From positions 105,665,635-105,729,634 of the forward strand of contig CM054180.1 in assembly GCA_028829895.1 (NCBI GenBank): a stretch of DNA of 64,000 bases, given 5' to 3'. This DNA comes from Sinotaia quadrata (lineage: Eukaryota; Mollusca; Gastropoda; Architaenioglossa; Viviparidae). The translations under genes were made by a program, and so were the position numbers. The notes below the pieces were generated by a model. It searched no databases. It saw only the letters and a program-made list of their open reading frames with translations, and was not told the DNA's origin. This document shows, one piece after another, positions 35,843-48,600 of this stretch. Numbering within the stretch: the stretch's first letter is position 1; the number at the start of each line of letters is the position of its first letter.

Positions 35843-36362
35843 CGTGTTTGGGAGACATATAGGTGATCTCTAATTTAGGCTGCAATACTTTAAATGCTCC
35901 CGAGAAGTGTACAGAGATAAAAGAAGATTTCAGCACTGCTGGATTAAATTCAAATATCACGTGATTGGTAGCACTTGTCAAAAAAGGGCCAGTGTCTTGA
36001 AATTTCAAAAATGATGGGTAGTCTGGACTATCATATACAAAAATGTCAGGAATGGGTATCTCGGGATCCTGGTGGAGAATCATTACCATGTAGTTCGGTA
36101 AAATCACCTCGACTACAGTCAAACAGTTTTGATACAAAAGGTTTTCGCTTTCACTTATTTCTTCTTCTGAAATGCTCTTGGGTTTGTAATTAAAATTTAT
36201 AATTCCTTCTTCAGAACAAAACTGTAATTTCTCAAGACTTGAATCACATATGTCAGCGTATTTCTTTGAAATGGTGATATTGTTGTAAACCGGGCATTTC
36301 AGCAAGGAATATTGCGTGATGTTTTGCTCCATAAGGTATGGTAGTCTACTCTTGTCAGAAAC
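35843..36362 (-). CDS. B1 receptor, exon 2: first CUB-like module
   Basis: Residues 40-212. Minus-strand acceptor tcctag|gtttct at 36362 and donor cacg|gtaaga; 520 bp, phase 0 in, phase 1 out. It opens VSDKSRLPYLMEQNI, so the ATG of the open frame (36332) is internal. A cysteine-containing CUB-like beta module follows (CPVYNNITISKKY through NHVIFEFNPAV and KLEITY), extracellular, with several possible N-glycosylation sites. The match to CUB is by pattern and moderate. No equivalent exon was found for A1 or A2. The final codons (MSPKH) coincide with an antisense transposon motif. Confidence 0.8.
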
Positions 36363-36654
36363 CTAGGACAAGGATTAAAAAAGATTTGATTAAGAAAGTG
36401 AATTTGAATGAAGGTAAAATAAACACATTTGCTAATATAAAAATAATAGTAATTTCATAAACCATAAATCTCTCCAAAATATGCCTATCATCAATGTATT
36501 TAAAATTATGCCTTACTTATTTACCTAAACTACTTTAGCATTTATCATGAACAACAATGTTCCCTACTTCTTCCGGATTCTTTAATAGATCTTTGCTTAG
36601 AAAGCAGATGTTGGGTATGAAGTTTTATTTCTGTGACACTGCACCCCATTGTTA

Positions 36655-36930
36655 TTGGTTATGATGATGATTATTGTTAATCATCCATAACTAATTACAA
36701 GTGATGGAGAAATCTTAATTTATGTTTATTAATAAATCTCACCAGAGACACTACTGATCTCTCACTTAGCGGATTAAGCTGGTTTAGTAAAGTCTTCTCT
36801 CTTCCACAACAAAATGACGGGCGTTTTAGTGTCTCACAATAATTTTGTATCTGGAAACGTCTTACTAAAGGAGTAACAAATCCGTTTAAATTATATTTAA
36901 TGAGTCCCCATCAAAGCAATCACTGTAGCA
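36655..36930 (-). repeat. Dispersed MITE-like repeat, copy 4
   Basis: Clearly related to 57515-57795: shared cgtctctcactt-type block, cttccacaac, ggaaacgtcttactaaagga and aatccg, in the same order. It is the reverse orientation of the copies at 4190 and 43705. Confidence 0.6.
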
Positions 36931-38039
36931 AATGGTTTATTACTATGTTAAAATATTAGCAATAATGTTATGTAACAATAATCAAATATGGTTATGACAA
37001 ATGCAAAGAAAATATTATTTGACATTAATATTCCATGAAACAACATTCAGATACTTATTATAATTATTTGTGTACTAACACATAATTCAGCAGACAGACT
37101 AGATATAAATCAATCACAGGGCTATGGATTAATAGAGTATATGATAATTGTTTCTACATAACCTGTTCAATGTCGTAAATAGCAACAGTCCTTCCTGTGC
37201 TTTCATAACAATGACACAAGTTTATTGTTCACAATTGAATAGTAAATATTTCAGTGCTCTGCTAAGCATGTTGTAGAATGTTTCAACACTATAGATCCCT
37301 CGAAACTAATCTAGACACACATTCGCTGATTTAGCTTCTCAATTAGGCAATCACATTGACGAACTTCTAGCACTCCATTTGCTGGACATTTCCACAATGG
37401 AGTTGGATTAACTTGCCAATGCACACAAACAGGGCGCAGTGAATCAACACAACTGTTACACTTTAGAATGGAAACTTTTCTAATTTACTACAAGTGTACA
37501 AGTAAAAGTGGAAACAAAAAAAAAATGGCTTGCTCCTTTCTGACTGAGAATATTAGCGAGCAATGCTTAGTTCTAAGTTTAATCATCTCTATTTTTCATT
37601 CTCTCAATCAATCAGTTAAATCAACATTAAGATAATGAATGCCTTTTCATGACCAGACCTGATTTATGTCAAGATTAGAATATACAACTTTCTTCAACAG
37701 GTAGGTTTTGGTTTTTAACCATTGGATAGTTCATTATTTGTAAACCTTAAACTATTGGATAGCAAAAAGGACTCATTCACTCTTGACTGGTTTGGATTAC
37801 ATCCACACATTCTAGCATAATTTTTACCTGAGTTGTTATTTTAAATCTGTTACTTACAATATATCCCAATGCTCAGTACCAAAGGCCATGTCGTGTTGAC
37901 TTTTAACAAACTATATAATAATTATTTTAAAAATAAGGACAAGCATACTTAGTCCACCACATTTTCTTAATACATTTATATTTTTTGGTTTGTTATCATG
38001 ATAACATGATATCTATGCAACACTGATGATATTGTAAAC

Positions 38040-38655
38040 ATATCATATCAATCAGACCTTTATGGCACCATGTTTGTGGAAACACTCGATATCAACCGGT
38101 AGTTTTACAACATACATGATACTATAAAAACTCCATATCTATCAGTAGATTTACAGTATAACTGATTCTATAAATACTCGATATTTATCAGCAGTTTTAC
38201 AGCAGTCTGGAAAAACTAGATATCATGCAGTGGTTTATATCACTTGTGATACCGAAAACACTAGAAATCAATCAGTAGTTCTACAACACTCGTGATATAG
38301 GAAACACACAATATCAGTCAGTAGTTTTACCACATTCATTATATTGGAAACACACGATATCAGTCAGTAGTTTTACCACATTCATTATATTGGAAACACA
38401 CAATATCAGTCAGTAGTTTTATCGCATTCATCATACTGAAAACTCTCGGTATTAATAATTATTATACAGTACTCATGATAATGGAAACACTCGATATCAA
38501 TCGGTAGTTTTATAGTAGTCATGGTGAAGGAAACACTTGACATCAATCAGTAGTTTGACAGCAATCGTGATACTAGAAACACTCATACCAATCATGAGTT
38601 TTACAAGACTCATGATATTGGAAACACTCGGTATCATTCAGTATTTTGCAAGAAG
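38040..38655. repeat. 46-50-bp satellite, direct block
   Basis: About 12-13 diverged copies of a unit with ggaaacactcgatatcaatc and agtagttttac. Two adjacent copies near 38305-38400 are almost identical at 46 bp. Confidence 0.9.
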
Positions 38656-39189
38656 AATGAGTCAGTCAGGAACATCATAAGACACCCCATTCCGTACCCC
38701 TCCCTTCCCATTCCATCGCTCCTTACACAAATGTTTCTCTCTGAGAAGTCATAAACATGCAGGATCCGTTTATCTTCTGTCATGGGACTTCATGCATGGT
38801 GTGTCACCATACTCAATACTTGAGTGCTAGAAAACACTGAATGTCATGTTAACTGTATAGGTGCTTAAGTCGGGTATTTATATTTTAGAACTCATGTACT
38901 GAGTATGGCGAGTCTAACACTCCATTTAGTACACGTGCACTTAATGGCAATACATTACAGACACTGATCCCCAACCACATCCTAACACACACCACACATT
39001 GCGCAAAGGCATATACACGTGTATGTATGTGGAAAACCTGACAAGCAATACCACATATCGAGACGTATTTTCCGAACCTGAAGGCGTGATTGTCTGCCCT
39101 TAGTGGAATGACAATGTTGACACGTTTTCTGTATACAAGAGTGCATTCTTATCAAGAAATTGAAATCAATATTAGAGTAATGTGAGCGT

Positions 39190-39365
39190 CCGTGGGTTGA
39201 TGTTCTTTTATCATGAGTGCTGTAAAACTACCGATTCATATCGAGAGTTTCCATTATCATGAGTGCTGTATAACTACTGATTGATTTCAATAGTTTCCAG
39301 TATCATGAGTACTGCATAACTAATGAATAACATCGAATGTTTCCAGAATCATGAGTGTTGTAAAA
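39190..39365. repeat. Same satellite in inverted orientation
   Basis: Three to four copies, reverse-complemented relative to 38040-38655 (catgagtgctgtaaaacta, then ggtttcc-type ends such as gagagtttccattat). Together the two blocks can form a long imperfect hairpin in the B1 intron-1 transcript. Confidence 0.8.
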
Positions 39366-39995
39366 CCAAGGTTTATCAAAGACATCAAGAGGTAAATGGA
39401 TGCCGATTACCCTCATTCTCTGTTTACGTCACAATTCTGCCAGAGCACAGTCTCACTTTGATAACACTTAAGACATTCTTTCTGGCATTACTGCAGCTGA
39501 TATTGATCCCGCACGTTAATACAGTCTTCAGGGTTTGTTTATTTAACGTTGTAAATCCGCATATTGTAACTGAACTGAAGGTTACGAAAATTATTAAGTT
39601 TATTGTTTGACAGGAAGAGGTTCCAGTGTTGGAGCCAATCGTTTTGTTTAGTGAGGATAGCATTTCAAAGTCCGGTCTTAAAAGATGGTCTGATAAAATG
39701 AGATTTGTTTTCTTGTTAGTCGTATGTTTGTTTTTTACTGATTTCTTTTCTTTGGGATGTTGCGTTATACAATTTACATGTTGTATATTTCATATTTATG
39801 AAAATATTTAAAAATGATAAATCTTAAGATTCATATATTGTGTCTCTTTCACAAGCAGATGAAGACTCGACTGTGGTGTTGTGTTTGTGCAGTTAAATAA
39901 GAGTCTTTTAAAGATGACGACTTCTGTGTTTGTAAGTGCGACTGTTATTTCTAGAATCACTCTCAAGTGTCATTTTGTGAAAAAAAGATATTTAC

Positions 39996-40112
39996 CACAC
40001 GTGTCACTCCGGTTATCTGTTCGACGTCACTTTTGTCCATTGATACATTAACGTCACTACAGGACGTCAAGCGTGACGCGGTGAACACGACCAGTGTGAA
40101 CAGCAGAGCCAT
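39996..40112 (-). CDS. B1 receptor, exon 1: signal peptide
   Basis: Residues 1-39. The first ATG is at 40112; the frame can be read back to a GTG at 40154, but no ATG lies there. The product starts MALLFTLVVFTASRLTSC, a good hydrophobic signal peptide, followed by a short acidic and polar stretch ending GVTRV. Donor gtg|gtaaat, phase 0, matches the phase of exon 2. A TATAAATA box lies 66 bp upstream of the ATG. Full B1 CDS: complement of 40112-39996, 36362-35843, 34662-33969, 26293-25753, 24435-22333; total 3,975 bp, in frame. Confidence 0.75.
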
Positions 40113-40177
40113 GTGTCCGTTCTTGTTTTGCGCACACACACACAATTTCCACACTTGGAATGACAGAAAAAACCCAG

Positions 40178-40185
40178 TATTTATA
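40178..40185 (-). promoter_or_regulatory. TATA box of B1
   Basis: TATAAATA on the minus strand, ending 65 bp before the start codon at 40112, which leaves room for a 5' UTR of about 35-40 bases. No other strong TATA motif is nearer. Confidence 0.5.
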
Positions 40186-42507
40186 ATCGATTAATTTACT
40201 TATGTCTCTGGGTACTGGAGGTAAATCACGTATTGAGTTATTACTTATTCAATTAATTTACTTATTGCTAACTTACAATGCGTTTAATAGCAGTCATAAT
40301 ATTTCTTCTAACTTACCAAAATTACTGAGCTTACATGCAAAAACAACTTATTTCATTAAAGCACTTACCTACAAACAAATATATTTAATTTATTAACTTA
40401 ATGCACATACGTCCTATACTTAACTTCACATATCGTGATGTACTTGATGTTTGCTTGGAAAAGTATTTTCAAATATTCTTTCTGATCCAGTCATAATTCA
40501 TGCTAACTCTGTTCATTGATGGGTTAATCTGCACCAGGAAAAATAAAATAACTACACATGAAAATAGTGAAGGGTAATCTCTCCTACCGCACACCATTAG
40601 AAATTTGCTACTACCCACATTCTGCTTGTCAGACACACCACAGAACTGTGAACATCTTCATCACTTTGGACTTGATAAGTACAGGTAATCGTACTATATA
40701 TAACAGTTGGAAAGGTGTTACACAAAAGAATTGAAATTGTATTTCCTGTTTGCAAAAGAAATAAAATAACTCACATGAATAAAATCTGCCTGGTTCAGAT
40801 TCAGCTTAAGAAAAAGTTTCTGTTTTTAAATCTGAGAACATTTCCTTTCAGAAAATTAAATTCTGAAACCAACAATTTCGACATCTAAATACAATTATAT
40901 CTATGTTTATTATAATCTTTTCTGTTAAAAAAATCTAATTTACATGCAGGACGTGAAATATAAAAAGAAATCCGATATGTTTCACGCACCTCGCAACATA
41001 ATTCTTCTCTCAGCGTGAAGCCACTGTGGCTTGATTACATTTGTATTAATTGTGTGTAGTCGGTCGAACATGTGTGTGTGTGTGTGCGTGTGTGTGTGAG
41101 TGTGAATATATCTATGCGTGTGCTTTCGTGTATGTTTCTGTGTATTGATATTTCTGTGCGTATGACTGTGCATCTGTTCGTCTTAAATCGCAAAATACGA
41201 ACACTGTAAAATTATTTGATAGCTTGCATTGATTTTGAATATAAAACACTTTTTCGACCGCGAGCTTTGCTGTATTTTGTCTCAGTTTTCATTCCGCATT
41301 GTCATTCACTTGGTTTGGTTTCATCTTACATTTAATGTTTGGATAATTTCACGTATCTTAATTGTGTCGTTATGGAACTGCCACACAATTATTTATATTT
41401 ATTTTTGCAATTAGTTTTGTAAAACAGTCGTGCATTGAAATTGAATTCAAATAATTCAGAGCTTGTAAATGCCATTAGAATACACACATATGCCCTGATA
41501 TAATGCTGTCTACATGAGTCCAGGCTGAGCTGACCTTGATGATAAATTATACATAGATATTACTCAAAGGTAGTTTCTATCAAAATGAACTTTGAAAAAT
41601 AATCTAAGCACTTTTAAAAAATGCAATGAAGATAAGTTGGATTGTTTAATACCTCTAAAAATGCGTTCAGTCTTGTATTTCTACGTTCGATCCCAGGCAA
41701 GCTTTTGCGAATTCGCTTTTATCGGATTGCGTTATATCGGAGTAGAAGTGTATATAGGTATCAATTAATTTTTGTAAACAAATTCATTCATTGTCAATGT
41801 TAAAAATGTAATAGCTTTTGTGCCACATACAGTTTATTTTAGCTAGTGTTGGATTTGCCGGAGGTAGACATAACTAACATTTTGATCGACTTGAAAAAAT
41901 AAAAATAAATGTTATAACATATTTGGGTCCAGGCTTTCTACATGCATGTTTGTATTTCATCTCTTTTACTGAAAGTTAAATATATAATTTCACTGAATAA
42001 ATATTGTTTGTGTTTTTCTACTTAATTAATCATTTAAATTTACTGAAGACTAATTTAAAATATAAGTGTCGAATTATTGCTTTGGTTAAGAATATAACAG
42101 ACTTATTTTTCGTCATTTATTTATGAGTACTAGGTAGTGAAAAAGGAATATATATGCATCAGTGCGTGTGTGAATGTTTACGATGTATTTTATATGTGTG
42201 TGTGTGTGTACGCGTTTGTCAGTACGTGTGCCTGTAAATGTGTGTGTTTGCGTTTTTAAATGTGAGTATTGCGCATATATTTGTGTTTAAGATGTATAAA
42301 TATGTATATATATGTGTGATCACATATACATGTGCGTGTGCGTGCGTGCATGTGTGCGTGCGTGTGTGTGTGTGTGAGTGCGCGCGTGCTGCATTTGAGT
42401 CAGTAAGCAGCAATTTTAAGTATTTGATTTTTTTTTTGGCTGAAACATTCAGAAAACTGACGTGGACAATTGTTAAAAGGAACACGACAACAGGTTTGTG
42501 TCATTGT
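40186..42507. other. Spacer between B1 and A2 (head-to-head)
   Basis: AT-rich. It includes a GT/GTGA microsatellite near 41070-41105. No CUB-like or signal-peptide exon for A2 was recognised on the plus strand. Homology to the left end of the window starts at about 42508. Confidence 0.55.
42180..42385. repeat. GT-rich microsatellite
   Basis: Interrupted GT/GTGC tracts with TATA stretches; the open frames here (42219-42485 minus, 42238-42591 plus) are low-complexity by-products. Confidence 0.85.
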
Positions 42508-43616
42508 ATATTAACCAATATTCTCAAATATATTTCACTTTCTATTGTAGAATTCAAAGACCAGATTAGTATGAAAAGTTGTATATGTTGAGATAGTATA
42601 TTATTAATCATTTTCAGTGTTTCACACATGGAGCAAGTCTACAACGATGAGCATATTCATAGTGATTGTAGTACATTTTAATTTCAAGTAATTCTAATAG
42701 CATGGTTTAAAGTAAACAAAGTGCTTTATTGTCTCTTCTTCAATTTGAGGAGACATACAAAACAATGAATATTTTTTTGATTGATTACTGAGTTCAGAGA
42801 ATCATACGAGTTTACAAGGATACTGCAGACGTCATTATTTCTTATTAGTCTATTATAGACGTCATCATTTCTTATTAGTCTATTGCACACGTCATTATTT
42901 CTTATTAGATATTGCAGACGTCATTACTTCTTATTAGTCTTTTGCAGACGTCATTAATTCTTATTTGCCTATAGGGGACGTCATTAGTTTTTATCTATGC
43001 CTTAAACTAAACTAAAAGTTATGTTTTAAAAAAAATGAACATAGAATTTCTCTCAAGAGTACAGGATGATGTGACTAGAGATATTATTCCTGAAGTCAGT
43101 TAAATTCAAAATAGTTAGTTGTAATTAGTATTTAATCGTTTTCGCTTTAGTTAGTGCTTATTTAGCAGTTTCACTATGTTTAAATTAATTAAATAAAGTA
43201 ATTTCTATTGCAATGCTGAATACAAATATTAGCAAAGGCACTTTACTGGATAACAGAAATTGTTAAATAATTTCTAATGGAAAATCGAACTGCTATGTCT
43301 ATTTTATTGAAATAACGAAGAGAGAAGTAATTTCTATTGAAAAACGAACTCCTATGTCTATTTTATTGAAATAAACGAAGAGAGAAGCAATTCCAAATGT
43401 AAAAGGAACTACAAATGTTACTGAGGGCAATCTTATGTTTTTGCATGACGTCACACATAGGCCTCATAATTTTTACGGCCTGGGCGATGGAGACAGAGCA
43501 AACAAGGCAAGAGACTGACATAGGCAACAAAAACGGTAAAGATATGGTATTCATTATATGATATCACATCACGTCAAATCGTATACTATCCTATCCCATT
43601 ATGTCATGTCATAACA
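42508..43616. other. Right copy of 1-1250
   Basis: Collinear with the left end of the window. It contains the shortened 30-bp minisatellite at 42815-42990 and otherwise no gene. Confidence 0.65.
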
Positions 43617-43706
43617 TTTAATATCATATCATATCATATCATATCATATCATATCATATCATATCATATCATATCATATCATATCATATCATATCATATC
43701 ATATCA
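43617..43706. repeat. (ATATC)n pentanucleotide microsatellite
   Basis: About 18 ATATC units in the place where the left copy has (ATATT)n. Confidence 0.95.
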
Positions 43707-44060
43707 TGTGATGTAAATGTCAACGCTCTTTTGATTAAATTAAAATGGTCTATTTGTAAATGTTGATTTAATCAATTTATTGTGAAAATAATGAATATTC
43801 TTACACTTGTATTAAAATCTTATATTAGAGTAACAGCAGGTTGATGGGGGCTCATTTAAATAAACATCGGATTTTCCATCATGCAGAATTATTATGTGAC
43901 AGGAAAACGTCTATCCTATTCCTGTGTAAATAGTAGTGTTTTATGACACCCGTATTATCCACCAAGGGAGAAACTTGTTGGTCTTGTAGGAGTATATTAT
44001 TTATTAAAATAAATTAAGAGTCTTGAGGCGATAATGATAAAATGAATTTTCTTTACTAGT
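43705..44060 (+). repeat. Dispersed MITE-like repeat, copy 5
   Basis: Duplicate of 4190-4560 with small deletions. Confidence 0.55.
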
Positions 44061-44122
44061 GATAGACGTAAATAATAATAGTTTGTGTGCATTAACATAA
44101 ACATGATCAAATCGAATCACAG

Positions 44123-44541
44123 GTTATGTTGATATTTTCGTTTCACATTATGTCAGCACTGCCAGAGCAGACTCTTGAAGGAAGGTGGAACTGTTCTTTG
44201 CCGATCTGGGATGATGTTAAACAACACCTGTCTTGTAACCTGATTGAGGAATGCATAAATGGAGAGGATGAACAAAACTGTCCTCTGCTGACCGGCACCT
44301 GTGAGCCTGGTTATTTCAAGGCCGGAGGAAGCTGTTTCATGTTCATTCCGACCAATCAAAAGATGTCGTGGTCAACCGCTGAAGACATTTGCCATCAGAG
44401 AGGAAGCAGACTGCCGTCGCTTAGCGCGTGGCAAAAATATACAGAAGTCTTTAATGTATTATCCACACACTTACCTATGAGTTTTCAAAACACTGGGGTC
44501 TTCATGGCAATCAGAGCTATTGCTTCACGGAAAGGAACAAT
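44123..44541 (+). CDS. A2 receptor, exon 1 visible: LDLa and first half of C-type-lectin-like domain
   Basis: A2 model: join 44123-44541, 45077-45614, 50413-52482; 1,007 codons from the ATG at 44126. It has the same acceptor and donor as A1 and differs from the A1 exon at about two positions in 419 bp (one changes Thr to Met at residue 9, one is silent). Because only about 4 kb separates it from the B1 promoter and no upstream coding exon is visible there, A2 either starts here or has lost its CUB region. Confidence 0.8.
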
Positions 44542-44611
44542 GTAATGTTATTTTATGTTTTATTCTAACATGTCTAACATGTATATTAGAATGTCTCTCT
44601 CTCTCTCTCAA

Positions 44612-44681
<70 letters not shown>

Positions 44682-45076
44682 CAAATTCGTTGATTGTATA
44701 CATTGTACAGAGTAATACTCATAAATAGACTAACTCCTATAATGCAAGTGTAGAGTATACAGTTATAAATAGATTCTTACACTGCCAGTATAGAATACAA
44801 CAGTTATAAACTGGTAACCTCATATTCCTCTCTATGAGATACTTAAATACGTGTCCGCATATTGCTTGAATGTAAGCGAAACACGAAGTGGTAAGTAATA
44901 AGAGAAAAAATGTTTGAAATAAACAACATATGACAATGCGAAATGTGATAAATGAACATGTCCCATATTGATGATTGAGGATATGAATAAGTAAACAATG
45001 ACAAAAGTCTCAAGGACATTCTAATTCCACGCACCTTCTTGAATGTTATTCTTTTGTTGCTGTTTTTTTCTGTCAG
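44542..45076 (+). other. A2 intron 1 with CT and TA microsatellites
   Basis: GT donor, AG acceptor after tttctgtcag. (TC)n at 44595-44665 and (TA)n after it differ in length from A1; the remainder is nearly identical to A1 intron 1. Confidence 0.8.
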
Positions 45077-45614
45077 GTATCGATGGATGACTGAGTGGGC
45101 TGACGAAACTGTGGCTTATAGTGTTTCCTATGAATTGATAAATGTGTTCATTAAGGAAGCATTGTTTGTGACATCTATGAAAAGCAAAATACATATTATT
45201 ACAGTTATGAAAGAAGAAAATGTGAACCTTCTTTGTGAAAGAAAAATGCATTCAGAAAATACACTGACTGCTAATGTTAGTACTTTAATTGACTTTGTCA
45301 TTCAGAAAAGCAATAGAACTTTAAATACATACCAAGAGACAAAACACAAATACGTTCAGTGTCCAGCCGGTCATGTACAGAAGACGTTTCTAGCGTGTGA
45401 CGCCAAGAGTGCTTGCTGGGGAACAGAACATTCTGGGTGCACAACTGCTCTCATGTCACTTCCGCCATCTTTTCCTTGTTCCAACAACAGAGAGACAGTG
45501 CAGTACACATTCATTTGTGACTTTCGCTCTGACTGCAGCGATGAAAGTGATGAAGATTTCTGCATTTTTCGTCAATGTTTGGAAGAAATGAAACGCGAGT
45601 GTGGTAGTTTACAG
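45077..45614 (+). CDS. A2 receptor, exon 2: end of C-type-lectin-like domain and LDLa modules
   Basis: Same length (538 bp), phases and cysteines as A1 exon 2. From about 45120 the two sequences become clearly different, with clustered replacements just after VAY (SVSYELINVFIKEALFV here), in the part of the lectin-like domain between WADE and NLLCE. The LDLa part (CPAGH to SDESDEDFC) is better conserved. Confidence 0.8.
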
Positions 45615-48600
45615 GTAACGATAGCAACAAAAATTAATCTATTTTATTTTAAAATTTAATTGGTATATAAATTGTCAAATTGTCAGAGTAATCTGACCTT
45701 GGGCACTCCTTATGATGGTATGTATGAAAGTGTCAGTGTTTGAAGTAAACACCCAAGTTGAGAATATGCTATAAAAGTGCTGATGTATTGCAAACTATCA
45801 CAAATGGGTGAGTAGTTTTTATTATCCAATGGTTATGATTTACAAGAACGATACCAACCAATGGGCTGAGATAAAAAAGCTTACCTGCTGTAGAAGATTT
45901 TATTCTCCGATCACTTGAATTTAAGTGGCAAAGAAAAAATCTTGAAAGGTGGCCATTACCTTGATGGTGAGATAACTGGCTGGTTGTGAAAGCATGGACT
46001 TAGAAATATTTCGTGCATTTTCGCTAATGATATGTTATACTCGTGTTTATGTAAAGATGTACCATGTGAATTGACTTTTATTTTAACAAGTGTTAGAACT
46101 AGGCTGCTCACTTGTAGTTTGCTAGACTGTCAAATGTCCGGTGTACATTTAACGACCCTGTCCTATTTTAGATTCCAATTATTGATATTGGTTTACTGAA
46201 TAATTCCTAAAATAGCAACAACCAGATGGCCTGACCTATCTTCCACAAAATGCCACAATATTGGACCAATTATTCGCGACACTTCGCCAGATAAATCAGT
46301 TGTCTCACCCTGATTGATAATGTTACCTCCCCTTATTTATAATTTAAGATTTATGATTCTTTATCCTTTTATTGTGGCTCAGCCCCCAATCAATCGAATC
46401 TCTTGGTCTTGCTACAAACAATTATGTAACAACGGGTAAGATAACAATTCAATTAAACTAAAGAAAAATGAACAATTATGATTCGAGAGTGCTAATCGCA
46501 TGGCCCAGTGAATTACTAACTAACCACACGGTGTTAGAGTTTGTCTTTTGATCAGATCTGTAACTTAACTGAATGCTCATTGAGCAGTTGAACACACTGT
46601 ATGTTGTCATCAATCATTCGATGTGGCATTGACATCGCGTAATGATTCTTCCAGCAGACTCTCATGGTTCTTTATGACTTCGGCCATAGAAGATCATAGG
46701 GTTGTCAGTTGCTGCCAGGCTCCCATCTCATGAGACTGATGATTCCAAGGCTTGCATACTGTCTTTCGTCTGGTAGCTCAGGAGTTGATTTGAAGCTCAA
46801 GACCGGCTGTAATGAATAACATTCAAGCTACAATATCATGTGGCCATAACAATTCTATGGGCTTTGTGGCAGCAGTGATAATCACTTTTTAAAATTCCAC
46901 TAATTAGCTTTAACTAATTCATAATTTAGTTTAATGGAAGTTTCAAATTTATAAAATTCTTTGCAATATATATTTCCTTCATTATAATAGAGTAATGATT
47001 TTTATACAATTTTGCTAGTGATTCATGCAATGTGTGTTAACTTGATAGTCCTTCCATGATAACAATTAATCAACAGAAACATGACTACATACATGGGTGA
47101 GTTTACTCCACCATTTTACAATTGTAATAATCGTTAATACCACTTAGCTTCTGTAAGGAAAATATATCAATATTTGACAACATTAAAATCACATAAATAT
47201 TCTATACAATATTTATAATATAAAATACATAGTATATCAATTTTATGAGTAAGAAATACAATCTAGAAAACCAATTATATTACCACTATGTGAAATTAGA
47301 TGTGGTCATAATGTGGACGCAACTCTCTCTATTTTTACCCCTAGTAGATTGGGCACACTGTATTACAGTCCGCACGTCTAACAAATTCAACCCATTCAAG
47401 CGACTATATGTGTGGCAAAAAGGGGGTTTTCTCTGTGTCTGTCTTGGTTATTAATTAATACTCTAATTAATCTCTTTCATGCCAATCGCTCACAACCTCC
47501 TTAAGGGTCTTGTGCGGTCTGAGAGTGACTAGGTCAAGCCTTGAGTAGTCCGTCAGTCAGTGACCGTCTCCAAGTGTTACCTGTCTCAGAATAGTGACTA
47601 CACTGTGTTTATCTTACTAGTCATTCTACCACTATTCCGGCCCTACCACAAATCTCTCGTCGTCGTCGATGATGGGAACTATTTTAAAACATGTGTATAG
47701 ACCGTCTTCTCAATTGTATTACGTCATTTGGCAGCCCCCACCCATCATCTCACATGTACCTCCCCAAATAAAATGAAGGAGTAAATAGTTTAAAGGAAAA
47801 CAATTTATTAAAAGAAATAAAGATAACAATTTTAATAAATTTACATTGAGATTTCTAAATCACAAATCTCATAAGACTTCCAGAATACAATTAATGAAAA
47901 GATATACCAATGCAGTTCTCTAGAATAATTATATTAGAGAACTTCATGTGAATAACATCAATACAATTTTAGTTAGGCTTACATAAATCCTCCACATAAA
48001 TAAGCCAACTAGATAGTAACAAGTTAGTCAAAAATACATCAATTTCATAGAAGAATCAGAAATAGAATAAGGAATGAAAAATCACATAAACATGTACAGA
48101 TTACACAGAAAATTCAAGTATTTGAATCACCTGATTATGGCCTTGTTCAGCAGTAGCCTTATTCTCGGCAGGTTTGGTTGGCAATTGAATGTCTCATGGT
48201 TTAGCCCGCCTGGTGATGTTAAATGAATGTTCCTTAAATTGTACACAACACAAATTGTCCATGAAAAGTTTAACACAGTATATAGAATCCTTTCACTGGC
48301 ACTGAATAACATATAGTCAGAGTTATTCACAGTTCAGTGCACACTGTTTTGGAAAGTTATCCTCGTAATTACAAGCGAGTCAGACTCACGCTCCTGCTGC
48401 AGCTCACTTCGTAATACCATCTCCCTTGATGGCCCCGATACATACGGAATCCAATCAAGAATTTTACTCCACACCGGCCTTAACACATTCAGCAGGCCAA
48501 GTGGCAGTACTGTTGTCAAACCAAGACAACCAGAAAATGAGACATACATCCCATCCAATACAGAACGGCTTGAACTGCAACAAATTAGTGTAATGGCGCA

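Larger units (their letters stand above)
36363..39995 (-). other. B1 intron 1, 3.6 kb
   Basis: Phase 0, donor gtaaat at 39995, acceptor at 36363. It contains a dispersed repeat (36655-36930) and a 46-50-bp satellite present in both orientations (38040-38655 and 39190-39365). Confidence 0.75.

Noticed and set aside
40113..40154. Upstream extension of the B1 signal-peptide exon
   Set aside because: The extension starts with GTG, not ATG, and is translated from a CA repeat; the ATG at 40112 begins a good signal peptide.
41675..41700. cgttcgatccc motif like a tRNA B box
   Set aside because: No A box, acceptor stem or anticodon arm could be found around it.
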